Positions 56,104 to 64,000 of a stretch of DNA of 64,000 nucleotides are shown piece by piece. The notes below the pieces were generated by a model that saw only the letters and a list, made by a program, of their open reading frames with translations, was not told where the DNA came from and made no database searches. The first letter of the stretch is position 1. Every line of letters begins with the position of its first letter. The stretch is from Amarobacillus sp046328225 (GTDB lineage Bacteria; Chloroflexota; Dehalococcoidia; Tepidiformales; Tepidiformaceae): contig JAXLWZ010000017.1 in assembly GCA_046328225.1 (NCBI GenBank), positions 21,331-85,330 of the forward strand. The letters are read 5' to 3'. The translations under genes and the position numbers were made by a program.

Positions 56104-57129
56104 TTATCCGAAGTTGCCGCGCGCGCCTCGCAGCCGTGGGTCGAGCAGGTCCCGCAGCGCGTCCCCGAGCATGTTGATGCTGAACACCACAATCGCGATC
56201 GCGAGCCCCGGCCAGATCGCCTGCCAGGGCTCCTCCACCGCCACCGCGCGCCCGAGATTGAGCATGTAGCCCCACGTCGGGTGCGAATTGCTCTGCACGC
56301 CCAGGCCCAGGAAGCTCAGGCCCGCCTCCGCGAGGATCGTCGCCCCGAGCCCGATCGTCGCCTGCACCATGAGCGGCCCGAAGATGTTCGGCAGCAGGTG
56401 GCGGATCATGATCCGCACATCCGTCGCCCCGATCGTCTTCGCCGCGTCCACATACTGCAGCGACCGCAGCCCGATGACCGACGACCGGATCACGCGCGAA
56501 CCGCCGACGCCGCCCAACACGCCGAGGATGCCGATCAGCTTCGGCACCGAGGGCCCGCCGATCATGTTTGGCAGCGCCAGCAGCACCACCAGCGGCGGGA
56601 ACGACATCATCGCGTCCACGAAGCGCTGCAGCACCATGTCGTAGCGCCCGCCGAAGTAGCCGGACGAGACGCCGATCGTGAGCGAAATCAGCGAGCTCAG
56701 GAGCACCGCGCCGAAGCCCACCTGCACCGCCACCCGCGCGCCCCAGACGATGCGGCTGTAGGTGTCACGGCCGAGCTGGTCGGTGCCCAGCGGTGTCGAA
56801 TGGTCTCCCTTCAGCACCGAGGCCTCGGTAATCACCCGGCCCGCGATGGTAATCCCCGGCTCCACCTTGTCCGGGCAGAGGAAGGTGCTCGAGGGCCCCA
56901 GGCAGTACTTCTTGTACCGCCCGCCCGCGTCCGCGCCCGGGTCGTAGGTGGCGAAGGTGCCCGGGAAGGCCGCCACCACGAGCATGAACAACAGCACCAG
57001 CAGGCAGATGAACCCCATCGTCTTCCGCCGCGCCAGCGTCACCACGAACTTCAGCGCCCGCGCCGCGAGGGTCGGGCCGCTGCCGCCGCGGCTGCCAAGG
57101 CTATCGATTGAACGCGCGCCTGCAGCCAT
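56104..57129 (-). CDS. Peptide/nickel-type ABC importer permease (DppC-like)
   Basis: This inner-membrane permease of a family-5 importer is 341 aa with six helices. The N-terminus is cytoplasmic, then a large outer loop with two Cys. The TPLGTDQLGRDTYSRIVWGA stretch and the EAA motif region (GATDVRIMIRHLLPN) are classical DppC/OppC features. It is the last gene of the run, 3 bp after the DppB-like gene. No ATPase genes (DppD/F) follow. Confidence 0.92.
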   Translation of the reverse strand: MAAGARSIDSLGSRGGSGPTLAARALKFVVTLARRKTMGFICLLVLLFMLVVAAFPGTFATYDPGADAGGRYKKYCLGPSSTFLCPDKVEPGITIAGRVITEASVLKGDHSTPLGTDQLGRDTYSRIVWGARVAVQVGFGAVLLSSLISLTIGVSSGYFGGRYDMVLQRFVDAMMSFPPLVVLLALPNMIGGPSVPKLIGILGVLGGVGGSRVIRSSVIGLRSLQYVDAAKTIGATDVRIMIRHLLPNIFGPLMVQATIGLGATILAEAGLSFLGLGVQSNSHPTWGYMLNLGRAVAVEEPWQAIWPGLAIAIVVFSINMLGDALRDLLDPRLRGARGNFG

Positions 57130-57132
57130 GGC

Positions 57133-58074
57133 CTACACCCTCGCCCGCGGGTCGAGCGCCGTGTAACTGATGTCCACGATGAGGTTGATGATGATGACCG
57201 ACGACGCGAACAACAGGACCACCGCCTGGATCGGCGCGAAGTCCTTCTGGAACACCGCGTACTGCAGGTACGAACCAACCCCCGGCAGCGAGAAGATGCT
57301 CTCGAAGATCACCGTGCCGCCCACCAGGTTCGCCATCGTCAGGCCGAGGATGGTGATGACCGGCAGCATCACGTTCTTCAGCGCGTGCCGTACCACCACC
57401 GCGCGCTCGCGAAGGCCCTTCGCCCATGCCGTGCGAATGTAGTCCTGCCGCAGCACGTCCAGCATCATCGTCCGCGTGAAGCGCATCACCGACGCCGCCG
57501 TCCCCAGCGACAGGATCAGCGCCGGGAACGCGAACTGCTGCACGTTCTTCACCGGGTTATCCCAGAACGCGACGTACTTCAGCGGCGGGATCCAGTCGAA
57601 CTGCACCGCCAGGATCGTCAGCACCACCGTCGCGATATAGAACCCCGGCACCGAAAGCCCGAGGATCGAGAACGTCCGCAGGATGTAGTCCGGCCACCCG
57701 TCCTGGCGCATCGCCGAGACGATGCCGACGGGCACGCCCACGAGCACGGCGAAGAACACCGCGAACGCCGCCAGCTCCAGGGTCACCGCGATCTTCGGCC
57801 CGAGCTCCTTCGCCACCGGCCGGAACGAAACGGCCGAGGTGCCCAGGTCGCCCGTGAGCACCCGGCCCGTCCAGCGGAAGTACTCGGTATAGATCGGCTT
57901 GTCGAGGCCGTATTCGTGGCGCACCTTCGCCGCCGCCTCGGGCGTATAGGCCTCACCCAGCCGCGCCGCCACGATCGCATCCGGGTTCAGCCGGATCATC
58001 GAGAACGCCAGGAACGACACCACCAGGATCGTCGGGAGCGCCAGTACCAGGCGCCGTACTATCAGCGTGCTCAA
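57133..58074 (-). CDS. Peptide/nickel-type ABC importer permease (DppB-like)
   Basis: This partner permease is 313 aa from the TTG at 58074, preceded by GGGGTGG. It starts STLIVRRLVLALPTILVVSF, the usual DppB N-terminus. It also has YGLDKPIYTEYFRW and a long EAA region (DYIRTAWAKGLRERAVVVRH). The open frame runs upstream without homology. It forms an operon with the binding protein before it and DppC after it. Confidence 0.92.
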   Translation of the reverse strand: MSTLIVRRLVLALPTILVVSFLAFSMIRLNPDAIVAARLGEAYTPEAAAKVRHEYGLDKPIYTEYFRWTGRVLTGDLGTSAVSFRPVAKELGPKIAVTLELAAFAVFFAVLVGVPVGIVSAMRQDGWPDYILRTFSILGLSVPGFYIATVVLTILAVQFDWIPPLKYVAFWDNPVKNVQQFAFPALILSLGTAASVMRFTRTMMLDVLRQDYIRTAWAKGLRERAVVVRHALKNVMLPVITILGLTMANLVGGTVIFESIFSLPGVGSYLQYAVFQKDFAPIQAVVLLFASSVIIINLIVDISYTALDPRARV

Positions 58075-58160
58075 TTGACCACCCCATATCGCGAGAAAGA
58101 ACCGGACGGCGAGGCAGGAGCGTGTTCCCCTGCCTCGCCGTCCGCGCATGCCGCCAGCCC

Positions 58161-59867
58161 CTAGGACTTCAGCCAGTAGGTCTCGCCCGTCTTCCACGCC
58201 GTCGTGTAGGGCGTCGCCAGGAAGTTCTGGAGCGCCGCCACCGCCACCGTGAAGCCGATGCGCGAACCCACCCACGCCGGCCCCGGGTTGTTCGCGATGT
58301 CCCGCTGGATTTCGAAGACCAGCGCCTGCCGCTGCTTCGCGTCGTAGATCTGCGACTGCTTCTCCAGCTTCGCGTCCAGCTCCGGTGTGCCCGTCTTCGC
58401 GTAGTTGCGGCTGCCCTTCGCCGGGTTGCTGTGGTGGTACACCAGCAACTGCGCATCCGGGTATGGCCCCGAATTGAACAGCGTCGAAGCGAGCGCGTAA
58501 TCGCCCGAGACTTCGCGCGCGAGGAACACGTTGAAGTCCGTGCCCACGTTCTCCGTCTTGAGCTTGACGCCGATTTCCGCCAGGTTCGCCACGATCACGT
58601 CGTTCAGCTGGTCCGTCGAAAACGCCGTCGCCGTCGTGACCGTCTCCTCGAAGCCGTTCGGGAAGCCCGCCGCGCTAAGCAGCGCCTTCGCCTCCGTCAG
58701 CTCCTTGTTCCGGTCGCCGAAGCCCGGCAGCGCCGCCAGCTCCTTGTCCGGGAGCACCCACGAAGCCGCCGCCGGCGACATCGCCCCGCCCGGGATGCCG
58801 GCGCCGCCGAAGACCTTCGCGTACACCTGCTTCCGGTCGATCGCGCGCCACAGCGCCTGCCGCACGCGCACGTCCTTGTAGCGGTCCTTCGTGTGATTGA
58901 TGAGCAGCGCCTCGCGCGTCGAAGCCGCCGCCGACGAGATCTGGTACTTCGGGTCGTTGTCGAAGCCCTTCACCAGGTCCACCGGCAGGCCCGCGACCGT
59001 CACCTGGCCCGCCTTGAGCGCGTTCGCCTGCTGCTGCGTGTCCGTCTGATGGATGTACTCGAGCGTGTCGAGCCACGCCGTGTCCTTCTTCCAGTAGCCG
59101 TCCGGCCGCCGCTTGAGCGTGAGGCCCTTGCCCGCCTCGTACGCCGTCAGCTCATACGGCCCCGAACCGACGACGTCCTCCGCCGTCTTCACCGCATCCT
59201 TGCCGCGCGCGCTGATCTCCTTCGGCAGGATGAAGTCGTACTGGTCGGCCATGAAGTTCAGGAGGTCCGCCTGCGGCACCTTCAGCTTGAACTTCACAGT
59301 CGTCGCATCGACCGCCGTGATCGACTCCACGTTCCCGTAGTTGCCCGCGCGCGGCGAGACCGTGTCCGGGTTCTTAATCCGCTCGAACGTCAGCTTCACG
59401 TCCTCCGCGGTCACCGCGCGGCCGTTCGCCGGCGCCTTGTTCTGGAACTTCGCGTCCGGCCGAACCTTGAAGATGAGCTCCGTGCCGTCGCCGGGGATTT
59501 CCGGCAGCGCCGCCGCGAGGTCGGCCTCCGCCAGGCCGTCCTTGATCGCGAAGCGCACGAGGAAGTTGCCCGTGGCCGGCCAGATGAACCCGTACTCCAC
59601 CGGCGTATTCGTCCGGTGCGGGTCCAGCGAACCGCCGACGGGCCCGCCGATGACCTTGAAGGTCCCGCCCGCGACCGGCTTCAGCGCCGCCGCCGATGGT
59701 GATGCGCCCGGCTTCGCCGTCGGGCTCGCGTCCTTGGTGCCGCCGCCGCCGCCGCTGTCATCGTCGCCGCCGCCGCAACCGGCGAGCCCGAGTGCCGCGA
59801 AGGCTGTCGCGGCCGCGCTCCCCGCGAGGAACCGCCGCCGGGTCGTCGCGGTCCGCGCCGCTTCCAA
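58161..59867 (-). CDS. Family 5 extracellular solute-binding lipoprotein (DppA/OppA-like)
   Basis: This 568-aa binding protein is the first gene of the importer operon. The N-terminus has a twin-arginine-type RRRFLAG followed by the lipobox LAGC near residues 28-31, so it is likely exported by Tat and lipidated. A Gly/Asp/Ser linker precedes the SBP_bac_5 domain, with VAGGTFKVIGGPVGGSLDPH at its start. Peptides or nickel are typical ligands; the real one is unknown. The TTG start follows AGGA. Confidence 0.9.
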   Translation of the reverse strand: MEAARTATTRRRFLAGSAAATAFAALGLAGCGGGDDDSGGGGGTKDASPTAKPGASPSAAALKPVAGGTFKVIGGPVGGSLDPHRTNTPVEYGFIWPATGNFLVRFAIKDGLAEADLAAALPEIPGDGTELIFKVRPDAKFQNKAPANGRAVTAEDVKLTFERIKNPDTVSPRAGNYGNVESITAVDATTVKFKLKVPQADLLNFMADQYDFILPKEISARGKDAVKTAEDVVGSGPYELTAYEAGKGLTLKRRPDGYWKKDTAWLDTLEYIHQTDTQQQANALKAGQVTVAGLPVDLVKGFDNDPKYQISSAAASTREALLINHTKDRYKDVRVRQALWRAIDRKQVYAKVFGGAGIPGGAMSPAAASWVLPDKELAALPGFGDRNKELTEAKALLSAAGFPNGFEETVTTATAFSTDQLNDVIVANLAEIGVKLKTENVGTDFNVFLAREVSGDYALASTLFNSGPYPDAQLLVYHHSNPAKGSRNYAKTGTPELDAKLEKQSQIYDAKQRQALVFEIQRDIANNPGPAWVGSRIGFTVAVAALQNFLATPYTTAWKTGETYWLKS

Positions 59868-59973
59868 TAGTTGTCCTGTTCCAAGGGTCCCCCTCCTGCC
59901 GCGGCCGGTTTAAACTGCCTTCGTTGCATTTATGAATCGATGCGACAGCTGAATCGCCACGCGGTTCGGGCGA

Positions 59974-60001
59974 ACTATACGAAACGCCTCCGCCGCGTCA
60001 A
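59974..60001 (-). promoter_or_regulatory. Sigma-70-type promoter of the importer operon
   Basis: On the minus strand TTGACG (59996-60001) and TATAGT (59974-59979) are separated by 16 nt, five of six matches each. It predicts a leader of about 100 nt before the TTG start. Confidence 0.65.
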
Positions 60002-60117
60002 CCCGATACCTGCCATGGACCGGGCGAATCGAACTTCTCCGGGCACCCCTTACGAACCTGTATCAGCGCCGATTCGCACGGCGTATGGTGACGCCATCCA
60101 GGTCAGGGAGGATCGCC

Positions 60118-60582
60118 ATGGGCGAAAAGGAGACCTGGGACGAAGCGGACGCCCCGGGCACGGAACGAGTCAAGTCAGGCAAGTCCAACACCTCCGACCG
60201 CGAGCAGCGCACCGCGCCGGACCCGCTCGATCCCGGCGGCCCCGAACCCGCCGAAGCCTCCCTCGTCAAGAGCAAATCCAACATCACCAACAACCGTCTC
60301 GCCGACGGTGGCGGCGACGATCCCCCGCCCATCGAGACTTCGAACCTGAACCTCTCGAAGTCCAACATCGACCGCATGGCCGGCGAAGAGCCCGCGCCCG
60401 AGGCCGCCATCAACAGCAGCCATTCCAACATCAAGAACCTGCGCGAGACGGCCGCGGACCCGCCGCCCGAGAGCGCCATCAACAACAGCCACTCCAACAT
60501 CAAGAACCTGCGCACCGGCGCTGGCCCCGAATCGGCGGAGGCTGCCGCCAACCTCAACCCATCGAAGTCCAACATCGACTGA
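60118..60582 (+). CDS. Repeat peptide with six spaced SNI-type motifs, function unknown
   Basis: I do not recognise this protein. It is 154 aa from the ATG at 60118 (GGGAGG upstream), with no Cys and a single Trp, and looks disordered. A motif of the form S/K-K/H-S-N-I-x-N/R recurs six times, with its Ser at residues 23, 54, 82, 103, 126 and 151; the fourth and fifth copies read SHSNIKNLR exactly. Acidic Pro-rich spacers (for example ADPPPES) of 21-31 residues separate them, and the last motif ends the protein. The layout recalls multi-core peptide precursors, but that is inference. A GCS2-like ligase gene follows after 21 bp. Confidence 0.7.
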   Translation: MGEKETWDEADAPGTERVKSGKSNTSDREQRTAPDPLDPGGPEPAEASLVKSKSNITNNRLADGGGDDPPPIETSNLNLSKSNIDRMAGEEPAPEAAINSSHSNIKNLRETAADPPPESAINNSHSNIKNLRTGAGPESAEAAANLNPSKSNID

Positions 60583-60603
60583 CCACGCCGGGAGCACGCC
60601 GCC

Positions 60604-62793
60604 ATGACCGCCGCCATCCCCCGGCGCGGGGTGGCCCCCGCAGCGAGTGCCGCAGCCGCTGAGTTCGCGCGCCGCTTCGAACGCCATCGCGACCCGCCGT
60701 TCGCCGCCGCGCTCGTGGGCATCGAACACGAATTCCGTGTGCTCGATCCCACCGGCGCGCCCGTGGACTTCCGCGGGCTTCTCCCGCGCCTGCCGCTGCA
60801 GGCACCCCGTCTCGACCCCGGCGACCGCAACGCTCGGCGTCTCCCCTCCGGCCTCGCCCTCACGAGCGATGGCCCCGAGGCCGAGATCGCGACGCCCCCC
60901 GTGCCCGTGCTCCGCGGGTTCGACCGCCACGCCGCCGCCCTCGCCGCCGAGGGGCGCGCCACCCTCGCGAAGATGTTGCCCGCCCGCCACACCCTCGAGG
61001 GCTACTCCACCCACGTCAGCGTCAGCGTCCCCGGGGGCGGCCTCGACGCGTTCGCCCGCGAGTACGCGCTCGTCTTCGGGCCCGCCATCGCCGCCCTCGG
61101 CGAATCGCCGGGCTCCCTCGGCATCTACATCCGCCCCCGGCCGGGCCGCCTCGAACTCTGTTTCGAATTCGCCGAAGGCACCCGTCTCGCGACCGTGGTC
61201 ACCGTCGCTGCCGGGACCGTGCGCGCGCTCTCCGAAGGGGCCCCGGGGCTCCCATGCCCGCTCGCCGCGAACCTCCTCCCCGCGCGCGAGCGGTACGGCT
61301 ACCGGCTCCATCGCCGCGCCGCCTTCGGGTTCGATACCTACACCGCCGGCCGCGAGGCGGTGCTGCCGGTCGCATCCGGCGGCGAGACCACCCTCGGCGC
61401 GCGCGCCGCCGAGGCGGTGGCAGCGGCCATCCACGCACTCGGCACCGAGATCGAGCCCGAAACCGCCGGCCTCCTGCGCGAAATCGCCGCCGGGCGCCGG
61501 CCGCTCGGCATCGAAGGCGGCGAACTCCCCGTGCTGGCGCCCGCTCCCGCCGTGCCGACGTTCGCTGCGCCCCGGAGCATGCATCGCCCGGGCTTCCACG
61601 CGCTCCCCTGCATTGCCACCTGGGACTTCACGGTCTACCGCCTCGAAGGCACGCGCACCGCGTTCGCCTGCATCCCCCGCGCCGCGCACGGTGCCTTCGA
61701 GGCCGAACTCGGGGCCGGCGCCCTCGACGCCACCATCGCGCGCTTCCTCGCCGCCCCGGCGGGCGCGACGACCCTCGCCACGCACGCGCAGACCACGACC
61801 CCCGGCCTCTTCGACCGCGTGACCCCGGACCCGCGCGCCCTCCTCCCGCGCGAACGCGAACCCGAGCACGCCCCCGGGGCATCCCCGAAGCCGATGCGAG
61901 CCTCCGCACGCCCCGGGAAGGCGCACCCTGGCCGTCCGGGCAAGGCATGGCTGCCCGGAATCCCCCGTTTCGACGCCGTCCCCATACCGGCCGGCCCGGA
62001 GATGGCGAATCCGTCACCGCCGCCATCTCCGCCATCCGCATCGCCCACGAAGCCCCGCCCGTGGCTGATGCTCGCGGGCGCGGGAGCCGCGCTGGCAGCG
62101 GTGGCCGGCGTCGCGGCGATGCTGCTCGTCGCACACGGCGGCGGCGAGGCCGCTCCCACGCCCGCGTCGCCCACGAGCCAGCCGTCGCCCACGACGACGC
62201 CATCGCCCACGACGTTCGCCACCGCGACGCCCGTACCCGCGACCGCCGTCGCCACGGCGCCCGCCGGGGTGCCATCGCCAACCATCGCCGCGACGGCAAC
62301 GCCGCCGGCGACGCCATCAGCCGCCACGACCACGACCGCGACCGCGACCACGACCCCGCTCGCGACCACGACCGCGACCGCGACGACACCCGCGACCGCG
62401 ACGACACAGGTCACGCCAACCGTGCCTCCCACGGAGACCCCTCACCCCACGCCCACCACCACCGCGACGCCCACAGCGCCACCCACAGTCACGCCCACGC
62501 CCACGCGCACCGCGACACCCACCGTCACGCCCACGCCCGCGCCCCCATCCATCCGCAACGTCACCTGCACCACCGTCGACCGCAACGTCCCCACCACCTG
62601 CCAGGTCTTCATGGGCGATACCGGCCCCGAAGCCACCAGCTTCAGCTGGACCGCCCAGGGCGGGACCCCCGCCACCGGCACCGGCACCACCTTCCACCCC
62701 GTCTTCACAACCTCCGGCCAGCACACCATCACCCTCACCGCCTGCGCCGGGACGGCCTGTAGCACACGCACCGTCAGCGTGACGGTGGTGTGA
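60604..62793 (+). CDS. GCS2-like carboxylate-amine ligase fused to TM helix and PKD-like domain
   Basis: This 729-aa frame combines three modules. Residues about 20-420 resemble glutamate-cysteine ligase 2/YbdK-type ATP-dependent ligases: the metal-binding GIEHEFRVLD at 39-48, then STHVSVSVPGG and RPGRLELCFEFAEGT. A basic linker precedes one transmembrane helix (about 487-510). A long Thr/Pro/Ala repeat region (about 512-645) leads to a PKD-like beta-sandwich (about 648-729) with two Cys pairs. The ligase should face the cytoplasm and the PKD domain the outside. This pairing is unusual. It is probably co-transcribed with the repeat peptide, so that peptide is a candidate substrate. Confidence 0.7.
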   Translation: MTAAIPRRGVAPAASAAAAEFARRFERHRDPPFAAALVGIEHEFRVLDPTGAPVDFRGLLPRLPLQAPRLDPGDRNARRLPSGLALTSDGPEAEIATPPVPVLRGFDRHAAALAAEGRATLAKMLPARHTLEGYSTHVSVSVPGGGLDAFAREYALVFGPAIAALGESPGSLGIYIRPRPGRLELCFEFAEGTRLATVVTVAAGTVRALSEGAPGLPCPLAANLLPARERYGYRLHRRAAFGFDTYTAGREAVLPVASGGETTLGARAAEAVAAAIHALGTEIEPETAGLLREIAAGRRPLGIEGGELPVLAPAPAVPTFAAPRSMHRPGFHALPCIATWDFTVYRLEGTRTAFACIPRAAHGAFEAELGAGALDATIARFLAAPAGATTLATHAQTTTPGLFDRVTPDPRALLPREREPEHAPGASPKPMRASARPGKAHPGRPGKAWLPGIPRFDAVPIPAGPEMANPSPPPSPPSASPTKPRPWLMLAGAGAALAAVAGVAAMLLVAHGGGEAAPTPASPTSQPSPTTTPSPTTFATATPVPATAVATAPAGVPSPTIAATATPPATPSAATTTTATATTTPLATTTATATTPATATTQVTPTVPPTETPHPTPTTTATPTAPPTVTPTPTRTATPTVTPTPAPPSIRNVTCTTVDRNVPTTCQVFMGDTGPEATSFSWTAQGGTPATGTGTTFHPVFTTSGQHTITLTACAGTACSTRTVSVTVV

Positions 62794-62804
62794 GGCGGAG
62801 AGGG

Positions 62805-62839
62805 ATGAGGAATGAGGAATGAGGAATGAGGAACGAGGC
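62805..62839 (+). repeat. Tandem heptanucleotide repeat ATGAGGA
   Basis: Four exact ATGAGGA units and a fifth changed one (ACGAGGC) follow the stop of the ligase gene. The 7-bp period equals that of the nearby TGGGAAC repeats. Confidence 0.85.
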
Positions 62840-62851
62840 GGGGCAACCCCA

Positions 62852-62867
62852 CGCGAGCCTGCTCGCG
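62852..62867. other. Perfect inverted repeat
   Basis: CGCGAGC and GCTCGCG are separated by two bases. It may be a transcript-end hairpin of the ligase gene; no T-run follows on either side. Confidence 0.3.
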
Positions 62868-62869
62868 CC

Positions 62870-62906
62870 GGGGCTGATCCCCTGGGAACTGGGAACCGGG
62901 AACTGG
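62870..62906 (+). repeat. Intergenic heptamer repeat, copy 4
   Basis: GGGGCT then GATCCCCTGGGAACTGGGAA, with three TGGGAAC/CGGGAAC heptamers in a row. It is the same family as the copies at 54.0-54.8 kb, in the same orientation, and ends 17 bp before the msrA start. Confidence 0.75.
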
Positions 62907-62922
62907 TTACTATGGACCTGCC

Positions 62923-63573
62923 ATGTTGTTCCATCGCGCGATTCTGCCGCTGCCGTCTACGCCCGAGGAGGCCCTGCCCGGGCGCTCCCAGGTCATGCCC
63001 GTGCCCGAGCGCCATCTCGTGCTGGGGACGCCGCTCGTGGGCCCATGGCCCGAAGGGTTTGAGCGCGCCACCTTCGCCATGGGCTGTTTCTGGGGCACCG
63101 AGAAGTTCATGTGGAAGGTGCCCGGCGTCTATTCCACCTTCGTCGGCTACACCGGCGGGATGACCCCAAACCCCGCCTACGAAGAGGTTTGCACGCAGCG
63201 CACGGGCCACGCCGAGGCCGCCGCCGTCATCTTCGACCCCGCCCGCACGAGCTACGACGCGCTGCTCAGGGTCTTCTGGGAGAACCACGACCCGACCCAG
63301 TTCATGGGCCAGGGCAACGATGTCGGCACCCAGTACCGCTCCGTCCTCTTCTTCGAAAGCGAAGCCCAGGAGCGCGCCGCCCGCGAGTCGCTCGCACGCT
63401 ACCAGGGCGAGCTCACCCGTGCGGGCTATGGCGAAATCACCACCACCATCGAGCCCGCCGGCGCCTGGTACTACGCCGAGCCCTACCACCAGCAGTACCT
63501 CGCCCGGAACCCCGAGGGCTACTGCAACCACGGCTTCTGCCAGGCCGCCTACCCCGCTCCCGCCGCCACCTGA
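62923..63573 (+). CDS. msrA: Peptide methionine sulfoxide reductase MsrA
   Basis: MsrA repairs methionine-S-sulfoxide in proteins. It is 216 aa with the catalytic Cys55 in FAMGCFWGTE. YTGGMTPNPAYEEVC and GHAEAAAVIFDP also fit, as does FFESEAQERAA. C-terminal cysteines in YCNHGFCQ are likely resolving residues. A helical N-terminal extension of about 45 residues precedes the core. No SD is seen; TACTAT lies 9 nt before the ATG. Confidence 0.94.
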   Translation: MLFHRAILPLPSTPEEALPGRSQVMPVPERHLVLGTPLVGPWPEGFERATFAMGCFWGTEKFMWKVPGVYSTFVGYTGGMTPNPAYEEVCTQRTGHAEAAAVIFDPARTSYDALLRVFWENHDPTQFMGQGNDVGTQYRSVLFFESEAQERAARESLARYQGELTRAGYGEITTTIEPAGAWYYAEPYHQQYLARNPEGYCNHGFCQAAYPAPAAT

Positions 63574-63677
63574 ACCCTCGCGCCGTTTGGCACAGGGGGC
63601 GATGACTCGATTCAGCGCTCGCGTTCGTTTCGCGAGTTGATTCGACTCCCATGCGCCTGTATAAGGACAGTGGCCGA

Positions 63678-63703
63678 ATCAAATTCAATTTGATAATTAG
63701 AAT
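63678..63703 (+). promoter_or_regulatory. Palindromic operator overlapping a promoter
   Basis: ATCAAATTCAATTTGAT (63678-63694) is a perfect 17-bp palindrome centred on C. TAGAAT (63698-63703), five of six to the -10 consensus, follows it directly. The palindrome covers the -35 position. The AT-rich patch stands out in this genome. A dimeric regulator probably binds here. Confidence 0.5.
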
Positions 63704-63728
63704 CGGCGCGTTTGAAGGGGAAACAAAC

Positions 63729-64000
63729 GTGAACTACTGGACCGACCGCTACCGCAACAGCCGCCGCCGGTTCCTCAAAGGCGCCGGCACGGGCATCGCC
63801 GGAGCTGCCTCCATCGCCCTCGTGGGCTGCGGCGGTGGCGATGACGACGACAGCGGCTCCCTCGCCGACCTCGCCACCCCCACCTCCGGCGCCGGCCCCA
63901 CGGCCGTTCGCAAGGACCCCTTCGCGGGCGCGAAAAAGGGCGGCGTCTTCCGCATGACCCAGGTCGGCGATGCGCCGACGATCGACCCCTACGGCAACTT
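63729..64000 (+). CDS. Family 5 solute-binding lipoprotein, N-terminal part
   Basis: This gene runs off the window; 90 residues are visible. It begins with a Tat-like NSRRRFLKGAG and a lipobox ending VGCGGG, then an acidic linker and KKGGVFRMTQVGDAPTIDP, the start of an SBP_bac_5 domain. It resembles the binding protein at 58.2-59.9 kb but is not a copy. GTG start after GAAGGGG. It probably opens a second peptide-type importer operon under the palindromic operator. Confidence 0.85.
   Translation, partial: MNYWTDRYRNSRRRFLKGAGTGIAGAASIALVGCGGGDDDDSGSLADLATPTSGAGPTAVRKDPFAGAKKGGVFRMTQVGDAPTIDPYGN

Noticed and set aside
60118..60582. Calling the repeat protein a proven RiPP precursor
   Set aside because: No recognised leader, protease or dedicated exporter is adjacent, and the motif is not one I can assign; kept as a hypothesis only.
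54050..62906. CRISPR-like array from the GGGAAC repeats
   Set aside because: Copies are few, dispersed over 9 kb, and lack regular spacers or cas genes.

Overview
The window is about 64 kb of very GC-rich, tightly packed bacterial DNA whose codons mostly end in C. It most resembles a Chloroflexota chromosome, possibly Tepidiforma-like. That placement is inference: it rests on the joint str-S10-spc-alpha ribosomal cluster, Thr/Pro-rich extracellular tails, the FHA/kinase/PBP/FtsW group, a classical menaquinone pathway and Tat/lipoprotein oligopeptide-binding proteins. I found no rRNA, tRNA, CRISPR array, insertion sequence or prophage.

Layout. 0.2-5.4 kb: envelope growth and division (transpeptidase, two FHA proteins, FtsW/RodA, Ser/Thr kinase). 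5.4-7.3 kb: an S9 peptidase. 7.4-14.8 kb: menaquinone genes menF-D-H-B-C-E, followed by a HIT protein and a YqeK-like HD phosphohydrolase. 15.9-19.9 kb, minus strand: small metabolic and envelope genes (anchored hypothetical, methylmalonyl-CoA epimerase, DUF2520 protein, CHAP/SH3 protein, LysM protein). 20.3-42.2 kb: one uninterrupted plus-strand block from rpsL to rpsI with a promoter, a structured leader and a terminator; it holds the str, S10, spc and alpha gene sets plus secY, adk, map, rpoA and truA. 42.3-49.1 kb: cupin, polyprenyl synthase-dxs operon, two-component system and class II aldolase. 49.4-64 kb, accessory: paired ABC exporter, APH-like protein, GyrI-like protein, AEC permease, DUF1801 protein, a Dpp/Opp-type importer without ATPases, a repeat peptide next to a membrane-anchored GCS2-like ligase, msrA, and the start of a second binding protein.

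How they fit. The first block should build septal or elongation peptidoglycan under phosphorylation control read by FHA domains. The men genes, dxs and the prenyl synthase supply quinone ring and side chain. The ribosomal block makes most r-proteins plus two elongation factors.

The most unusual items are: (1) a 154-aa disordered protein with six spaced SNI-type motifs beside a ligase-TM-PKD protein (60.1-62.8 kb); (2) an in-frame uL4-uL23 fusion; (3) a tuf gene whose codon choice differs sharply from all its neighbours; (4) heptanucleotide-based intergenic repeats placed just before start codons; (5) no infA in its usual slot; (6) a terminator-like hairpin in the rpsL leader.
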